The notes under the pieces were generated by a model that ran no database searches, had not been told where the DNA came from, and was given only the letters and a program-made list of their open reading frames with translations. This document shows positions 1-6,244 of a DNA stretch of 6,244 bases, piece by piece (the stretch's first letter is position 1; each line of letters opens with the position of its first letter). The translations under genes were made by a program, and so were the position numbers. The stretch comes from an uncultured Aliiroseovarius sp. Lineage in GTDB: Bacteria; Pseudomonadota; Alphaproteobacteria; Rhodobacterales; Rhodobacteraceae. The stretch is taken from assembly GCA_938023895.1 (NCBI GenBank), contig CALJDH010000205.1:1-6244 (forward strand), read 5' to 3'.

Positions 1-1
1 C

Positions 2-397
<396 letters not shown>

Positions 398-406
398 GCG
401 GTGCAG

Positions 407-1384
407 CTAGCGCTTGGCCAGCTTCAAGACCTCAGCATGAGGACGCGAGGTCGCGCGTTTCAACCCATCTGATACCGCCGCACGTCGCAGGGCCTCATAG
501 GCATCTTGATTGTCGCCGTAGCGTTTTGCGGCCCGTTTCCACGTCAACAGAAGTAGTGGCAGTAGCGCCCAGAACAGAATGCCTGCGGCCTTGCGATACA
601 TGATCAGACCATTGCGGTAGACATAGTAGACCTTCCAAAGAGGCCTGTAGGTCTTCTTTCCGCCCTTCTGGAAGGTCGAGCAATCATGGATAAAACGGAC
701 CGACGGATCGAAGTTGATCTTGAAACCACGGTTGCGCAGCTCCAGCGTATAGATCACGTCATCGCCATAGATGAACAGCCCCGGATCGGGCAGTCCCACC
801 GTATCCAACATCTTTTTCGAGATGAACAGCCCGACGAATGAGGTCAGGTCAATGGGGGTCGGCGCATCAGCGGTGTAGGCGCTGGGTGGGATATGATAGC
901 CGTCACGCCGTTTGACCAATGTGCGCAGGAAGGTGCCCAGCGACCAGAAGGGGTTCACCGATGGCCGGTTCATCTCGCAGATACGGCCATCGGGATAGTA
1001 AACCGCCGCTGCGACTGCGGTATCGTCGGGCCGCGCGCCCGCCATGAAACCATCCAACATGCCCGGTTCGGGCCAGGCGTCGTCATCCATGACCACGTAC
1101 CAATCGGCCTGATGCTGGGTCAGGGCATGACGCAACCCTTGCTCGAACCCTCCGGCTCCGCCGCGATTTCTGGCGCTGTTCAGAACATCAAGGCGCGGAT
1201 CGTCCAGCGTGGCCAGCCAATCTGTCGTCCCGTCGGTGCTGGCATTGTTCACAACCACGATCGATGTCAGGCCGTTAGGCGAGTTCTTAAGAAGGTTCGA
1301 CAGCGTCAGCTTCAGCTTGTCCAGCCGATTAAACGTCACGACAATGGCGACCAAGCGTCCATTTGGGCCGGTATTGTCGTGCAT
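407..1384 (-). CDS. Family 2 glycosyltransferase, galactofuranosyl/rhamnosyl-transferase-like
   Basis: This 325-residue protein is a GT-A fold inverting glycosyltransferase of the COG1216 type. The N-terminal nucleotide-binding strand is VAIVVTFNR (12-20), followed by VVVNNASTDGT (43-53). NRGGAGGF (73-80) is a motif shared with GlfT1-like and dTDP-rhamnosyl transferases. DDD at 100-102 is the metal/nucleotide-binding DxD, and FIYGDDVIY (204-212) carries the probable catalytic acidic residues. The YRNGL segment (256-260) and a hydrophobic stretch at about 265-280 suggest membrane association near the C-terminus. The start is ATG (CAT at 1382-1384), supported by AAGG on the minus strand (1393-1396), 8 nt upstream. 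It lies tail to tail with glf, which makes UDP-galactofuranose, so a galactofuranosyl transfer is a reasonable inference. Rhamnosyl or other sugar specificity cannot be excluded from sequence alone. Confidence 0.9.
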   Translation of the reverse strand: MHDNTGPNGRLVAIVVTFNRLDKLKLTLSNLLKNSPNGLTSIVVVNNASTDGTTDWLATLDDPRLDVLNSARNRGGAGGFEQGLRHALTQHQADWYVVMDDDAWPEPGMLDGFMAGARPDDTAVAAAVYYPDGRICEMNRPSVNPFWSLGTFLRTLVKRRDGYHIPPSAYTADAPTPIDLTSFVGLFISKKMLDTVGLPDPGLFIYGDDVIYTLELRNRGFKINFDPSVRFIHDCSTFQKGGKKTYRPLWKVYYVYRNGLIMYRKAAGILFWALLPLLLLTWKRAAKRYGDNQDAYEALRRAAVSDGLKRATSRPHAEVLKLAKR

Positions 1385-1452
1385 TTTCAGAACCTTGATC
1401 TTGGGCCGGCAATGGTGCGGTCGACTGGGTTTTCCCCTTTATTTGTTGGGTT

Positions 1453-1458
1453 TGTCAA
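1453..1458 (-). promoter_or_regulatory. Possible -35 element for the GT2 gene
   Basis: The minus strand reads TTGACA here, a perfect sigma-70-type -35 hexamer, about 70 bases upstream of the GT2 start codon and pointing toward it. A hexamer about 17 bases downstream (1430-1435, GGAAAA on the minus strand) is a poor -10 match. The call therefore rests on the -35 alone. This is the only sizeable non-coding region upstream of the gene, which makes a promoter here plausible on position. Confidence 0.25.
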
Positions 1459-1502
1459 TGCTCTTACCCTCTGCCCGCGCGGTGCAACGTGCCAAATGCG
1501 AA

Positions 1503-1522
1503 TAGGGCACCAGTTCGCCCTA
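1503..1522. repeat. Inverted repeat in the divergent intergenic region (possible operator)
   Basis: TAGGGC (1503-1508) and GCCCTA (1517-1522) form perfect 6-bp arms separated by 8 bases. The repeat lies between the two divergently oriented genes and directly upstream of the TTGATC element at 1527. It is symmetric enough to be a dimeric-regulator site, but it could arise by chance. There is no T-tract after it, so it does not look like an intrinsic terminator. Confidence 0.3.
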
Positions 1523-1526
1523 AGGT

Positions 1527-1554
1527 TTGATCTTCGAAGCAAGGCGCTTTAGGT
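1527..1554 (+). promoter_or_regulatory. Weak candidate promoter for the epimerase-sqdB pair
   Basis: TTGATC (1527-1532) resembles a -35 box and TTAGGT (1549-1554) lies 16 bases downstream as a poor -10. The epimerase start codon follows about 40 bases later. Alphaproteobacterial promoters often have a degenerate -10, so this remains only a candidate. The rest of the 211-bp gap (1385-1595) shows no ORF with coding character and no RNA gene that I recognise. Confidence 0.2.
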
Positions 1555-1595
1555 GAGCGGGGAGTGGCTAAAGAAATTTTCGCGGGCAAGTCGAT

Positions 1596-2552
1596 ATGAA
1601 AAATTCAGTTTCGCTGGTTCTGATCGGTGGCTTTGGTTTTGTGGGGCGCAACATTCTGGACGTGATTGCGCAGGATGATCAGTTCGACGGTCTGGATCCT
1701 ATGGTGATCGACAACCTGACCAACGCCGTTCCGGGGCACGAAACCTTGGACCTGCCCAGCTTTGTCGGCGGCTACGAAGAGGCCGACGCCCTTGCATTCC
1801 TTGAAGCTCAAAGAACCGAAGATTGCAGCCGGATTTTCGTCTTCCTTGCCGGCGAAACCCGCGTGGCGGAATCGAAGGACCGCCCGCTTGACTTTATCGA
1901 CGCCAACATTTCCACCCCCTCGAAGTTCGTGATGGAAGCCGTCCAACCCGGCGATCACTTCATCCTGATTTCGACCGCCGGCGCGCTGTTTGACGGCACG
2001 TTCGAAGTCCGCACCAATTCGGCCTATTGCCCCAAGAACTTCTATGGTGCGACGAAAGCGGCAGAAGAGATGATCCTGGAGAAGCTCGTCGACCTGCGCG
2101 GCGGCACGTTCTCGGTCATCCGGATGACCAACGTCTATGGTCGCTTCTCGGATCGGAAGAAAAGCGCCATTCACGCCTTCACCCGCGCCATTGTTGACGG
2201 GGGTGAGGTGTTCATTAATGGCGATGGCAAGCAGTCGCGCGACTTCGTCTATGCGGGTGATGTGGGGCGCGGAATTGCTACCCAAGCCAAGCGCATTCGC
2301 GACGGCGAGGCATATGACCGGGTGAACATACTGGGGGCTGGGGTCTCGACCACGCTGATGGACGTTGTCGGCGCGATCGAGGCGGCAAGCGGAGAGATGC
2401 TGAACTACACCAAGGTTCCGGCCGAGGAACTTCTAAAAACCGAGCCGCGCGACGTGATTGCGTCGGCTGAAGATGTGAAGATTCTTTTGGGGGACCAGAT
2501 TACCGATCTCGCCGACGGCATTCGGCTGACCTACGCCTATTACTTACGTTAA
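1596..2552 (+). CDS. GalE-like NAD-dependent epimerase/dehydratase (extended SDR)
   Basis: The 318-residue protein has the length and motif order of an extended short-chain dehydrogenase acting on nucleotide sugars in the cytoplasm. The Rossmann glycine motif is GGFGFVG (11-17), followed by an acidic residue ending the second strand (IDN, D39) that favours NAD(H). LAGETRV (84-90) occupies the usual LAA-type position. The catalytic triad region is complete: STAG (126-129) and YGATK (Tyr150, Lys154). NVYG (179-182) and GDGKQSRDFVYAGDV (209-223) are typical of the UDP-sugar-binding half. The start is ATG at 1596 with only a weak purine-rich stretch upstream. It precedes the sqdB-like gene on the same strand by 85 bp. 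The substrate is not decidable: 4-epimerase, 4,6-dehydratase or 4-reductase activities share these motifs. I give no gene symbol for that reason. Confidence 0.88.
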   Translation: MKNSVSLVLIGGFGFVGRNILDVIAQDDQFDGLDPMVIDNLTNAVPGHETLDLPSFVGGYEEADALAFLEAQRTEDCSRIFVFLAGETRVAESKDRPLDFIDANISTPSKFVMEAVQPGDHFILISTAGALFDGTFEVRTNSAYCPKNFYGATKAAEEMILEKLVDLRGGTFSVIRMTNVYGRFSDRKKSAIHAFTRAIVDGGEVFINGDGKQSRDFVYAGDVGRGIATQAKRIRDGEAYDRVNILGAGVSTTLMDVVGAIEAASGEMLNYTKVPAEELLKTEPRDVIASAEDVKILLGDQITDLADGIRLTYAYYLR

Positions 2553-2637
2553 GCTGATGCAGTTTTGTGGATAGAGGTTTCTTTTGATGGGAACGGGTCT
2601 ATAGCTCGATCGACCTTACTTTAGCGGGTAGTGAAAT
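2553..2637 (+). other. 85-bp spacer between the epimerase and sqdB genes
   Basis: No ORF and no hairpin followed by a T-tract is visible, so nothing argues against read-through from the epimerase gene into sqdB. TTGATG (2584-2589) and TATAGC (2600-2605) are individually promoter-like but only 10 bases apart, too close for a sigma-70 promoter. An 8-bp palindrome TCGATCGA lies at 2606-2613. The sqdB start is preceded only by a weak GGGTAG, so its ribosome-binding site is poor. Confidence 0.4.
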
Positions 2638-3795
2638 ATGAAAGTAGTTATTCTGGGTGGAGACGGATTTTGCGGGTGGCCAAATGCCCTGCACCTGTCC
2701 AGCCGCGGCCACGACGTCATTATCGTCGACAATCTGTCGCGTCGCGAAATCGACCTTGAGCTTGAAGTCGAGAGCCTGACACCGATCCATCCGATCGGCG
2801 AACGCATCCGCGCCTGGAAAGAGCTGACCGGCAACGATATCCAGTTCCACAACTTCACCGTGGGCGAGCATTACCACCGCCTGCTGACGCTGCTCAAAGA
2901 TGAAAAGCCGGATGCAGTCATCCACTTCGCCGAACAGCGCGCTGCCCCGTACTCGATGAAATCCGCCGCGCACAAGCGCTATACGGTGTCGAACAACCTA
3001 AATGCCACCAACGACGTTTTGGCGGCAATTGTCGAAAGCGGTCTGGACATCCATCTGGTCCATCTGGGCACTATGGGTGTTTACGGCTACGGCACTGCTG
3101 GCATGAAGATCCCCGAAGGCTATCTGAAGGTGAAGGTCGACACCCCTGAAGGAGAGACCGAGACCGAGATCCTGTACCCGACCAACCCGGGGTCAATCTA
3201 TCACGTGACGAAAAGTCAGGATCAGCTGCTGTTTGCGTTCTACAACAAAAATGATGGCGTGAAGGTCACCGACCTGCACCAAGGCATCGTCTGGGGAACG
3301 CAGACGGCAGAAACCAAGATGGATGAACGACTGATCAACCGTTTTGACTATGACGGCGACTATGGCACAGTTCTGAACCGTTTCATCATGCAAGCTGCCG
3401 TGAACTATCCGATGACCGTGCATGGCACCGGTGGTCAAACCCGCGCCTTTATCCACATTCAGGACACGTGCCGCTGCATCGAGTTGGCACTGGAAAACCC
3501 GCCGCAATCGGGCGAGCGCGTGAACATCCTGAACCAAATGACCGAAACGCACCGGGTGCGTGATCTGGCCAAGATGATCCACAATATGATGGGTGCCGAG
3601 ATCGCTTATCTGGACAACCCGCGCAATGAAGCCGCCGAGAACGATCTGGCCGTGGTCAATGATCGTTTCCTGGGACTGGGGCTCGAACCGATCAAGCTGG
3701 AAGGTGGCTTGATGGACGAGATAAAAGAGATTGCCGAGAAATACGCCGATCGCTGCGACGCGACCAAGATCCCCTGTGTTTCGTACTGGCGCTAA
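2638..3795 (+). CDS. sqdB: UDP-sulfoquinovose synthase (SqdB/SQD1 family)
   Basis: The family converts UDP-glucose and sulfite to UDP-sulfoquinovose, the only known entry of a C-sulfonate sugar into sulfolipid and some glycans. The 385 residues match SQD1 from end to end: [17 protein letters not shown] (5-21), VDNLSRR (30-36), ESLTPI (45-50), [12 protein letters not shown] (96-107), LGTMGVYG (143-150), YHVTK (188-192), DLHQGIVWG (212-220), [15 protein letters not shown] (225-239), GTVLNRF (243-249), [16 protein letters not shown] (262-277). Catalytic Thr145, Tyr188 and Lys192 are all present. The Thr-to-Tyr distance is 43 residues, against 37 in Arabidopsis SQD1 as I recall it, reflecting a longer acidic loop around [12 protein letters not shown] (166-177). 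The start ATG at 2638 gives the expected N-terminal Rossmann strand. It is not followed by sqdD or sqdC but by convergent glycan genes, so the product may feed a polysaccharide rather than SQDG. Confidence 0.93.
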   Translation: MKVVILGGDGFCGWPNALHLSSRGHDVIIVDNLSRREIDLELEVESLTPIHPIGERIRAWKELTGNDIQFHNFTVGEHYHRLLTLLKDEKPDAVIHFAEQRAAPYSMKSAAHKRYTVSNNLNATNDVLAAIVESGLDIHLVHLGTMGVYGYGTAGMKIPEGYLKVKVDTPEGETETEILYPTNPGSIYHVTKSQDQLLFAFYNKNDGVKVTDLHQGIVWGTQTAETKMDERLINRFDYDGDYGTVLNRFIMQAAVNYPMTVHGTGGQTRAFIHIQDTCRCIELALENPPQSGERVNILNQMTETHRVRDLAKMIHNMMGAEIAYLDNPRNEAAENDLAVVNDRFLGLGLEPIKLEGGLMDEIKEIAEKYADRCDATKIPCVSYWR

Positions 3796-3834
3796 GCCGT
3801 CCTTGGACCGCCAGCGAAAAAGCTGAAAGAGGCG

Positions 3835-4569
3835 TCAATCTTCTGAGGGCAAGCCAGAGTCGGGGGACTGAGGCGCAGACTTCGAGGCGTTTGCGTGCGG
3901 GAAAGCATCTTTCGGCTCTGGTACGCCGTAGAACTCGGCCAGAGCCGAATAGCTTGAAAGATCGCTCCACTGAAGCTCTAGGCAATGTTCGGGGAAGGTG
4001 TCGGCCAAGGCGTTGAACGCGCGGTAGCTTCTGTTCCAAAGCTTCATCCGATTGGCTCTGCACGCTTCTGGATTTGTTTCCCACCGACCGTGCAGCGGAT
4101 AGACCTCTGGGTGCGAGATCTCCCAATTACGCACGCTTTCAAGCCATTCCTCGGAGTCACGATTGACCCAGATGAACCGGGCCTCGGGTGCGATGATTTT
4201 GCGAACAAAGGGATGCAGATGCGTGTGCCCCATCGGGGCATCGTGGAAAACATCGAACTGCCTTGCCGCAACCACCAAGGGTGCGAAGCGTTTTAGCACC
4301 TTGTCTTTTTCCGCAGCCTCGAACGCCCGAAAATCTGAAACGCCGCGCAGCTTTTTTCTGTAATAACGCGCCGCCGGCAGGGTGGTCCTTAATAGTGCGT
4401 GGTTGTGCTGCATGTCGCGCTGTCCGACCCCAAGGGCAATCAACGACTTCCCAACCGAGGTGGTCCCGGTCTTGAATGGCGACGCGATTATGTGAACCGG
4501 TCCCTGAATCGGGCCCGGTTTGATCCGGTACTTCAGGTGGTCACGAAGCGATTTCAGAAGTAACTTCAT
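3835..4569 (-). CDS. PAPS-dependent sulfotransferase family protein
   Basis: This 244-residue protein has the P-loop-like fold signature of sulfotransferases, which move sulfate from PAPS to hydroxyl groups of sugars or other acceptors. The 5'-phosphosulfate loop is visible as ASPFKTGTTSVGKSL (29-43), with Lys33, Thr36, Thr37 and Ser38. The 3'-phosphate-binding segment is FIWVNRDSEEWLESV (132-146), with Arg137 and Ser139. FHDAP (108-112) and the C-terminal FYGVPEP..FPHANA (213-227) recall the bacterial Sulfotransfer_4-type proteins. The tail after about residue 228 is Ser/Pro-rich and looks unstructured. There is no signal peptide or clear membrane segment, so it probably acts in the cytoplasm. 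It starts 4 bp after the stop of the DUF4422-GT8 gene, so the two are almost surely co-transcribed. The only Shine-Dalgarno-like GGAAG (4583-4587, minus strand) is 13 nt away, which suggests translational coupling. The acceptor is unknown. Confidence 0.82.
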   Translation of the reverse strand: MKLLLKSLRDHLKYRIKPGPIQGPVHIIASPFKTGTTSVGKSLIALGVGQRDMQHNHALLRTTLPAARYYRKKLRGVSDFRAFEAAEKDKVLKRFAPLVVAARQFDVFHDAPMGHTHLHPFVRKIIAPEARFIWVNRDSEEWLESVRNWEISHPEVYPLHGRWETNPEACRANRMKLWNRSYRAFNALADTFPEHCLELQWSDLSSYSALAEFYGVPEPKDAFPHANASKSAPQSPDSGLPSED

Positions 4570-4573
4570 GCGA

Positions 4574-6244
4574 TTACCGTAGCTTCCGAAGGAATTTATA
4601 GGTGATCAGAAGGGGGCGGTTCAGTACAGGGTACTTCTGCCCCAAGGCTTTTCCGGTCTCGATGATGCGGGCCTTGTCGAACAGCTTGCGCCGGCTGGCG
4701 GCCTGCAAGGACGTGATCACCTCGCCGTAGTAGGGGGTATTGATCAGCGCCTTCCAGTAGAGGTTCGAATGCGGCACGATCCGGGTGCGCCACGGTTTGA
4801 AGCCACCGTCAGCATAGTGGATGAGCCACGGATCGCGGCGCGCCTTCATTGCCTTTGCGTGGTTCGATTTCGGCACCTTCGAAAAGCTCGCATCGACCGA
4901 GTTGAAGACGTTCCAGCGCGCGTCCAGAAGGTGCAGATCATCCTTGAACTCTTTGTTCAGAATGTCTTGGTCCTGAAACAGGTAATGCTCGGTTCGAGCC
5001 TTATGAATCAGGTGCTCGCCCAGTGTTTTCAGATCGCCCATGGCTTTGAAGTTCAGCAACATAACACCCGCGTTGAAATACCGCCCGATCTGGTCATCCG
5101 AGAGTTCCAGCCGCTCGCGAAGATAGGTGGAGAGATTGGGCACATTCGGATCAGAGGTCGAAATCGGGCCCGTTAGGGTGCGTGTCATGATCCAGTCAGG
5201 GACAGCGCCGATCTTGGCCTTTCCTATGTCGGCATCATAAAGTTTGCACACATCCGCGTTGAAAATGATGTCGACATCCAAATACAGCATCCGATCCAGC
5301 CCCGGCAGCAAAAGGAAGAGCAGGAACCGATAGTAGGTTGCGTTTGATGGCACGCGCTCGGATGCGCGATTAATGTTGTCAAAGTAGTTGCCGGCGTTGA
5401 TGGCGTGCAATTCGACATTGTCACGCTGGGATCGCAGCCAGCCTTCAAGAATCTCGATATCGATGGCGTCGATGCCTGAATACAGCATGTACAGCGCGAT
5501 TGGGCGTTCGGGATCCGCATGTGTCAGAAGTGAACTGAGCATGGCCGCAGCGTGTGGCAAATAGTTCCGATCCGTCGCAATGGCGATGTTCACCACGTTG
5601 TCCGCAGGCTTGTCCTGCCGCGTCAGATAGGGAGACACAGCCGCGCGCGACAGATTCAGAATGTGTGTCTCGCGGATCCGAGTGGATGGATTGGTTCTTT
5701 GTTCCTGAAGAATGAACACGGTCAGCAGGCGTTCTGCCAGAAAGCCGATATAACGGGATTGATAGGGGCTGTAGTTGCTGCGATCGATGTCCGAGGCGTC
5801 CACCTTCAGAAGGATGTCGAACAACCAAGAGCAATAGCGGTCGAAGACCTCGCGTCGCATTAAGGCGATGTTCCCAAGGCGCATATCGTTTGACTTGGCC
5901 GAGGTGTCGAACGCGTCCAGATACGCAGGATAATCGGCCGCGATGACCTCGCGCATCTTGTCAAAGTCTTCCTTGTGGTGGCTCGCTAGATAGTTGTCTT
6001 CGACGCTGACAGCCATTTGGTGCACGCGCGGCAGGATGATATCCCAGTTGTCCAGCTCGGCTTCCATCCACGCTTCGGTGCGTTCGATCCAGTCTTCGAC
6101 ATCGACAGCACCGACATAGGCCTCGGCCCGGCCGCCATCAATCTCGCCCACCACATCCAGCAGTCGGCGATAATGCATCAACCCGATGAAGTCGCTGTCA
6201 CGATCGTTTTTCCACGCCCAATACAGCGCCGTCAGCTCGCAAAA
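4574..6244 (-). CDS. DUF4422-GT8 two-domain glycosyltransferase (start outside window)
   Basis: The frame is open to the right edge, giving 556 residues; the codon at 6179-6181 is TTG inside the conserved domain and is not the start. Residues 1-27 read FCELTALYWAWKN...DFIGLMHYRR, the hallmark of DUF4422 (putative capsule-type glycosyltransferase). This domain continues through WDIILP (67-72), HHKEDFDKMREVI (89-101), FDRYCSWLFDIL (134-145) and YSPYQSRYIGFLAERLL (158-174). A GT8 domain begins at about residue 216 (VNIAIATDRNYLPHAAAML). It has the DxD motif LDVDIIFN (322-329), YFNAGVMLLN (389-398), QDQDILN (424-430) and HYADGGFKPW (476-485), all typical of LgtC/RfaJ-like retaining transferases. 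Both halves look intact, so this is probably a bifunctional enzyme making two linkages. No membrane segment is evident; the basic C-terminus (YKFLRKLR) may contact membrane. It leads the sulfotransferase gene by 4 bp. Confidence 0.9.
   Translation of the reverse strand, partial: FCELTALYWAWKNDRDSDFIGLMHYRRLLDVVGEIDGGRAEAYVGAVDVEDWIERTEAWMEAELDNWDIILPRVHQMAVSVEDNYLASHHKEDFDKMREVIAADYPAYLDAFDTSAKSNDMRLGNIALMRREVFDRYCSWLFDILLKVDASDIDRSNYSPYQSRYIGFLAERLLTVFILQEQRTNPSTRIRETHILNLSRAAVSPYLTRQDKPADNVVNIAIATDRNYLPHAAAMLSSLLTHADPERPIALYMLYSGIDAIDIEILEGWLRSQRDNVELHAINAGNYFDNINRASERVPSNATYYRFLLFLLLPGLDRMLYLDVDIIFNADVCKLYDADIGKAKIGAVPDWIMTRTLTGPISTSDPNVPNLSTYLRERLELSDDQIGRYFNAGVMLLNFKAMGDLKTLGEHLIHKARTEHYLFQDQDILNKEFKDDLHLLDARWNVFNSVDASFSKVPKSNHAKAMKARRDPWLIHYADGGFKPWRTRIVPHSNLYWKALINTPYYGEVITSLQAASRRKLFDKARIIETGKALGQKYPVLNRPLLITYKFLRKLR

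Noticed and set aside
893..1552. 219-codon open frame on + opposite the GT2 gene
   Set aside because: It is antisense to a gene with clear family motifs, has no recognisable domain, and is expected from the codon bias of the real gene.
1605..2285. 226-codon open frame on - opposite the epimerase
   Set aside because: It mirrors the SDR gene, whose motifs run the full length of the + strand frame; no recognisable motif of its own.
3812..3825. CAGC-GAAAAA-GCTG hairpin between the convergent sqdB and sulfotransferase genes as a terminator
   Set aside because: Only a 4-bp stem and no T-tract on either strand; too weak to call.
3692..4126. 144-codon open frame on - overlapping the ends of sqdB and the sulfotransferase gene
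   Set aside because: Arg/Ser/Leu-rich composition typical of an out-of-frame reading; overlaps two well-supported genes.
6179..6181. TTG as the start codon of the DUF4422-GT8 protein
   Set aside because: The 21 upstream codons continue the conserved DUF4422 sequence to the window edge, so the gene start is outside.
4574..6244. Possibility that the GT8 gene is sqdD itself
   Set aside because: SqdD, as I know it, is a much shorter single-domain protein; this one carries an added DUF4422 domain and LgtC/RfaJ-like motifs, so the symbol is not justified.

Overview
The window looks like part of a surface-polysaccharide or glycoconjugate biosynthesis locus from a moderately GC-rich alphaproteobacterium. 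A Rhodobacterales/Roseobacter-type organism is my best guess, from the codon use (many GCC, GGC and GAC codons), the weak Shine-Dalgarno signals and the kind of SqdB-like protein present. The taxonomy is an inference; there is no rRNA or other marker here. I see no tRNA, CRISPR array, IS element or phage gene.

Layout, left to right: (1) the C-terminal third of a UDP-galactopyranose mutase gene (glf) on +, cut by the left edge. (2) A convergent family-2 glycosyltransferase on -, only 9 bp from glf, resembling galactofuranosyl/rhamnosyl transferases. (3) A 211-bp divergent intergenic region with weak promoter-like elements and one inverted repeat. (4) Two + strand sugar-nucleotide SDR genes: a GalE-like NAD-dependent epimerase/dehydratase, then an SqdB/SQD1-type UDP-sulfoquinovose synthase. 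(5) Two - strand genes convergent with them: a PAPS-type sulfotransferase and, 4 bp upstream of it, a large glycosyltransferase that joins a DUF4422 domain to a GT8 domain and runs off the right edge.

Read together, the genes supply two uncommon activated sugars, UDP-galactofuranose from Glf and UDP-sulfoquinovose from the SqdB-like enzyme. They also supply three recognisable transferase domains (GT2, DUF4422, GT8) and a sulfotransferase that could add sulfate esters. The most interesting reading is that an SqdB-type enzyme, normally linked to the membrane sulfolipid SQDG, here serves an extracellular or cell-surface glycan that may carry both a C-sulfonate sugar and sulfate esters, possibly with galactofuranose. 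That is a hypothesis from gene content. The individual family assignments are much firmer than the pathway.
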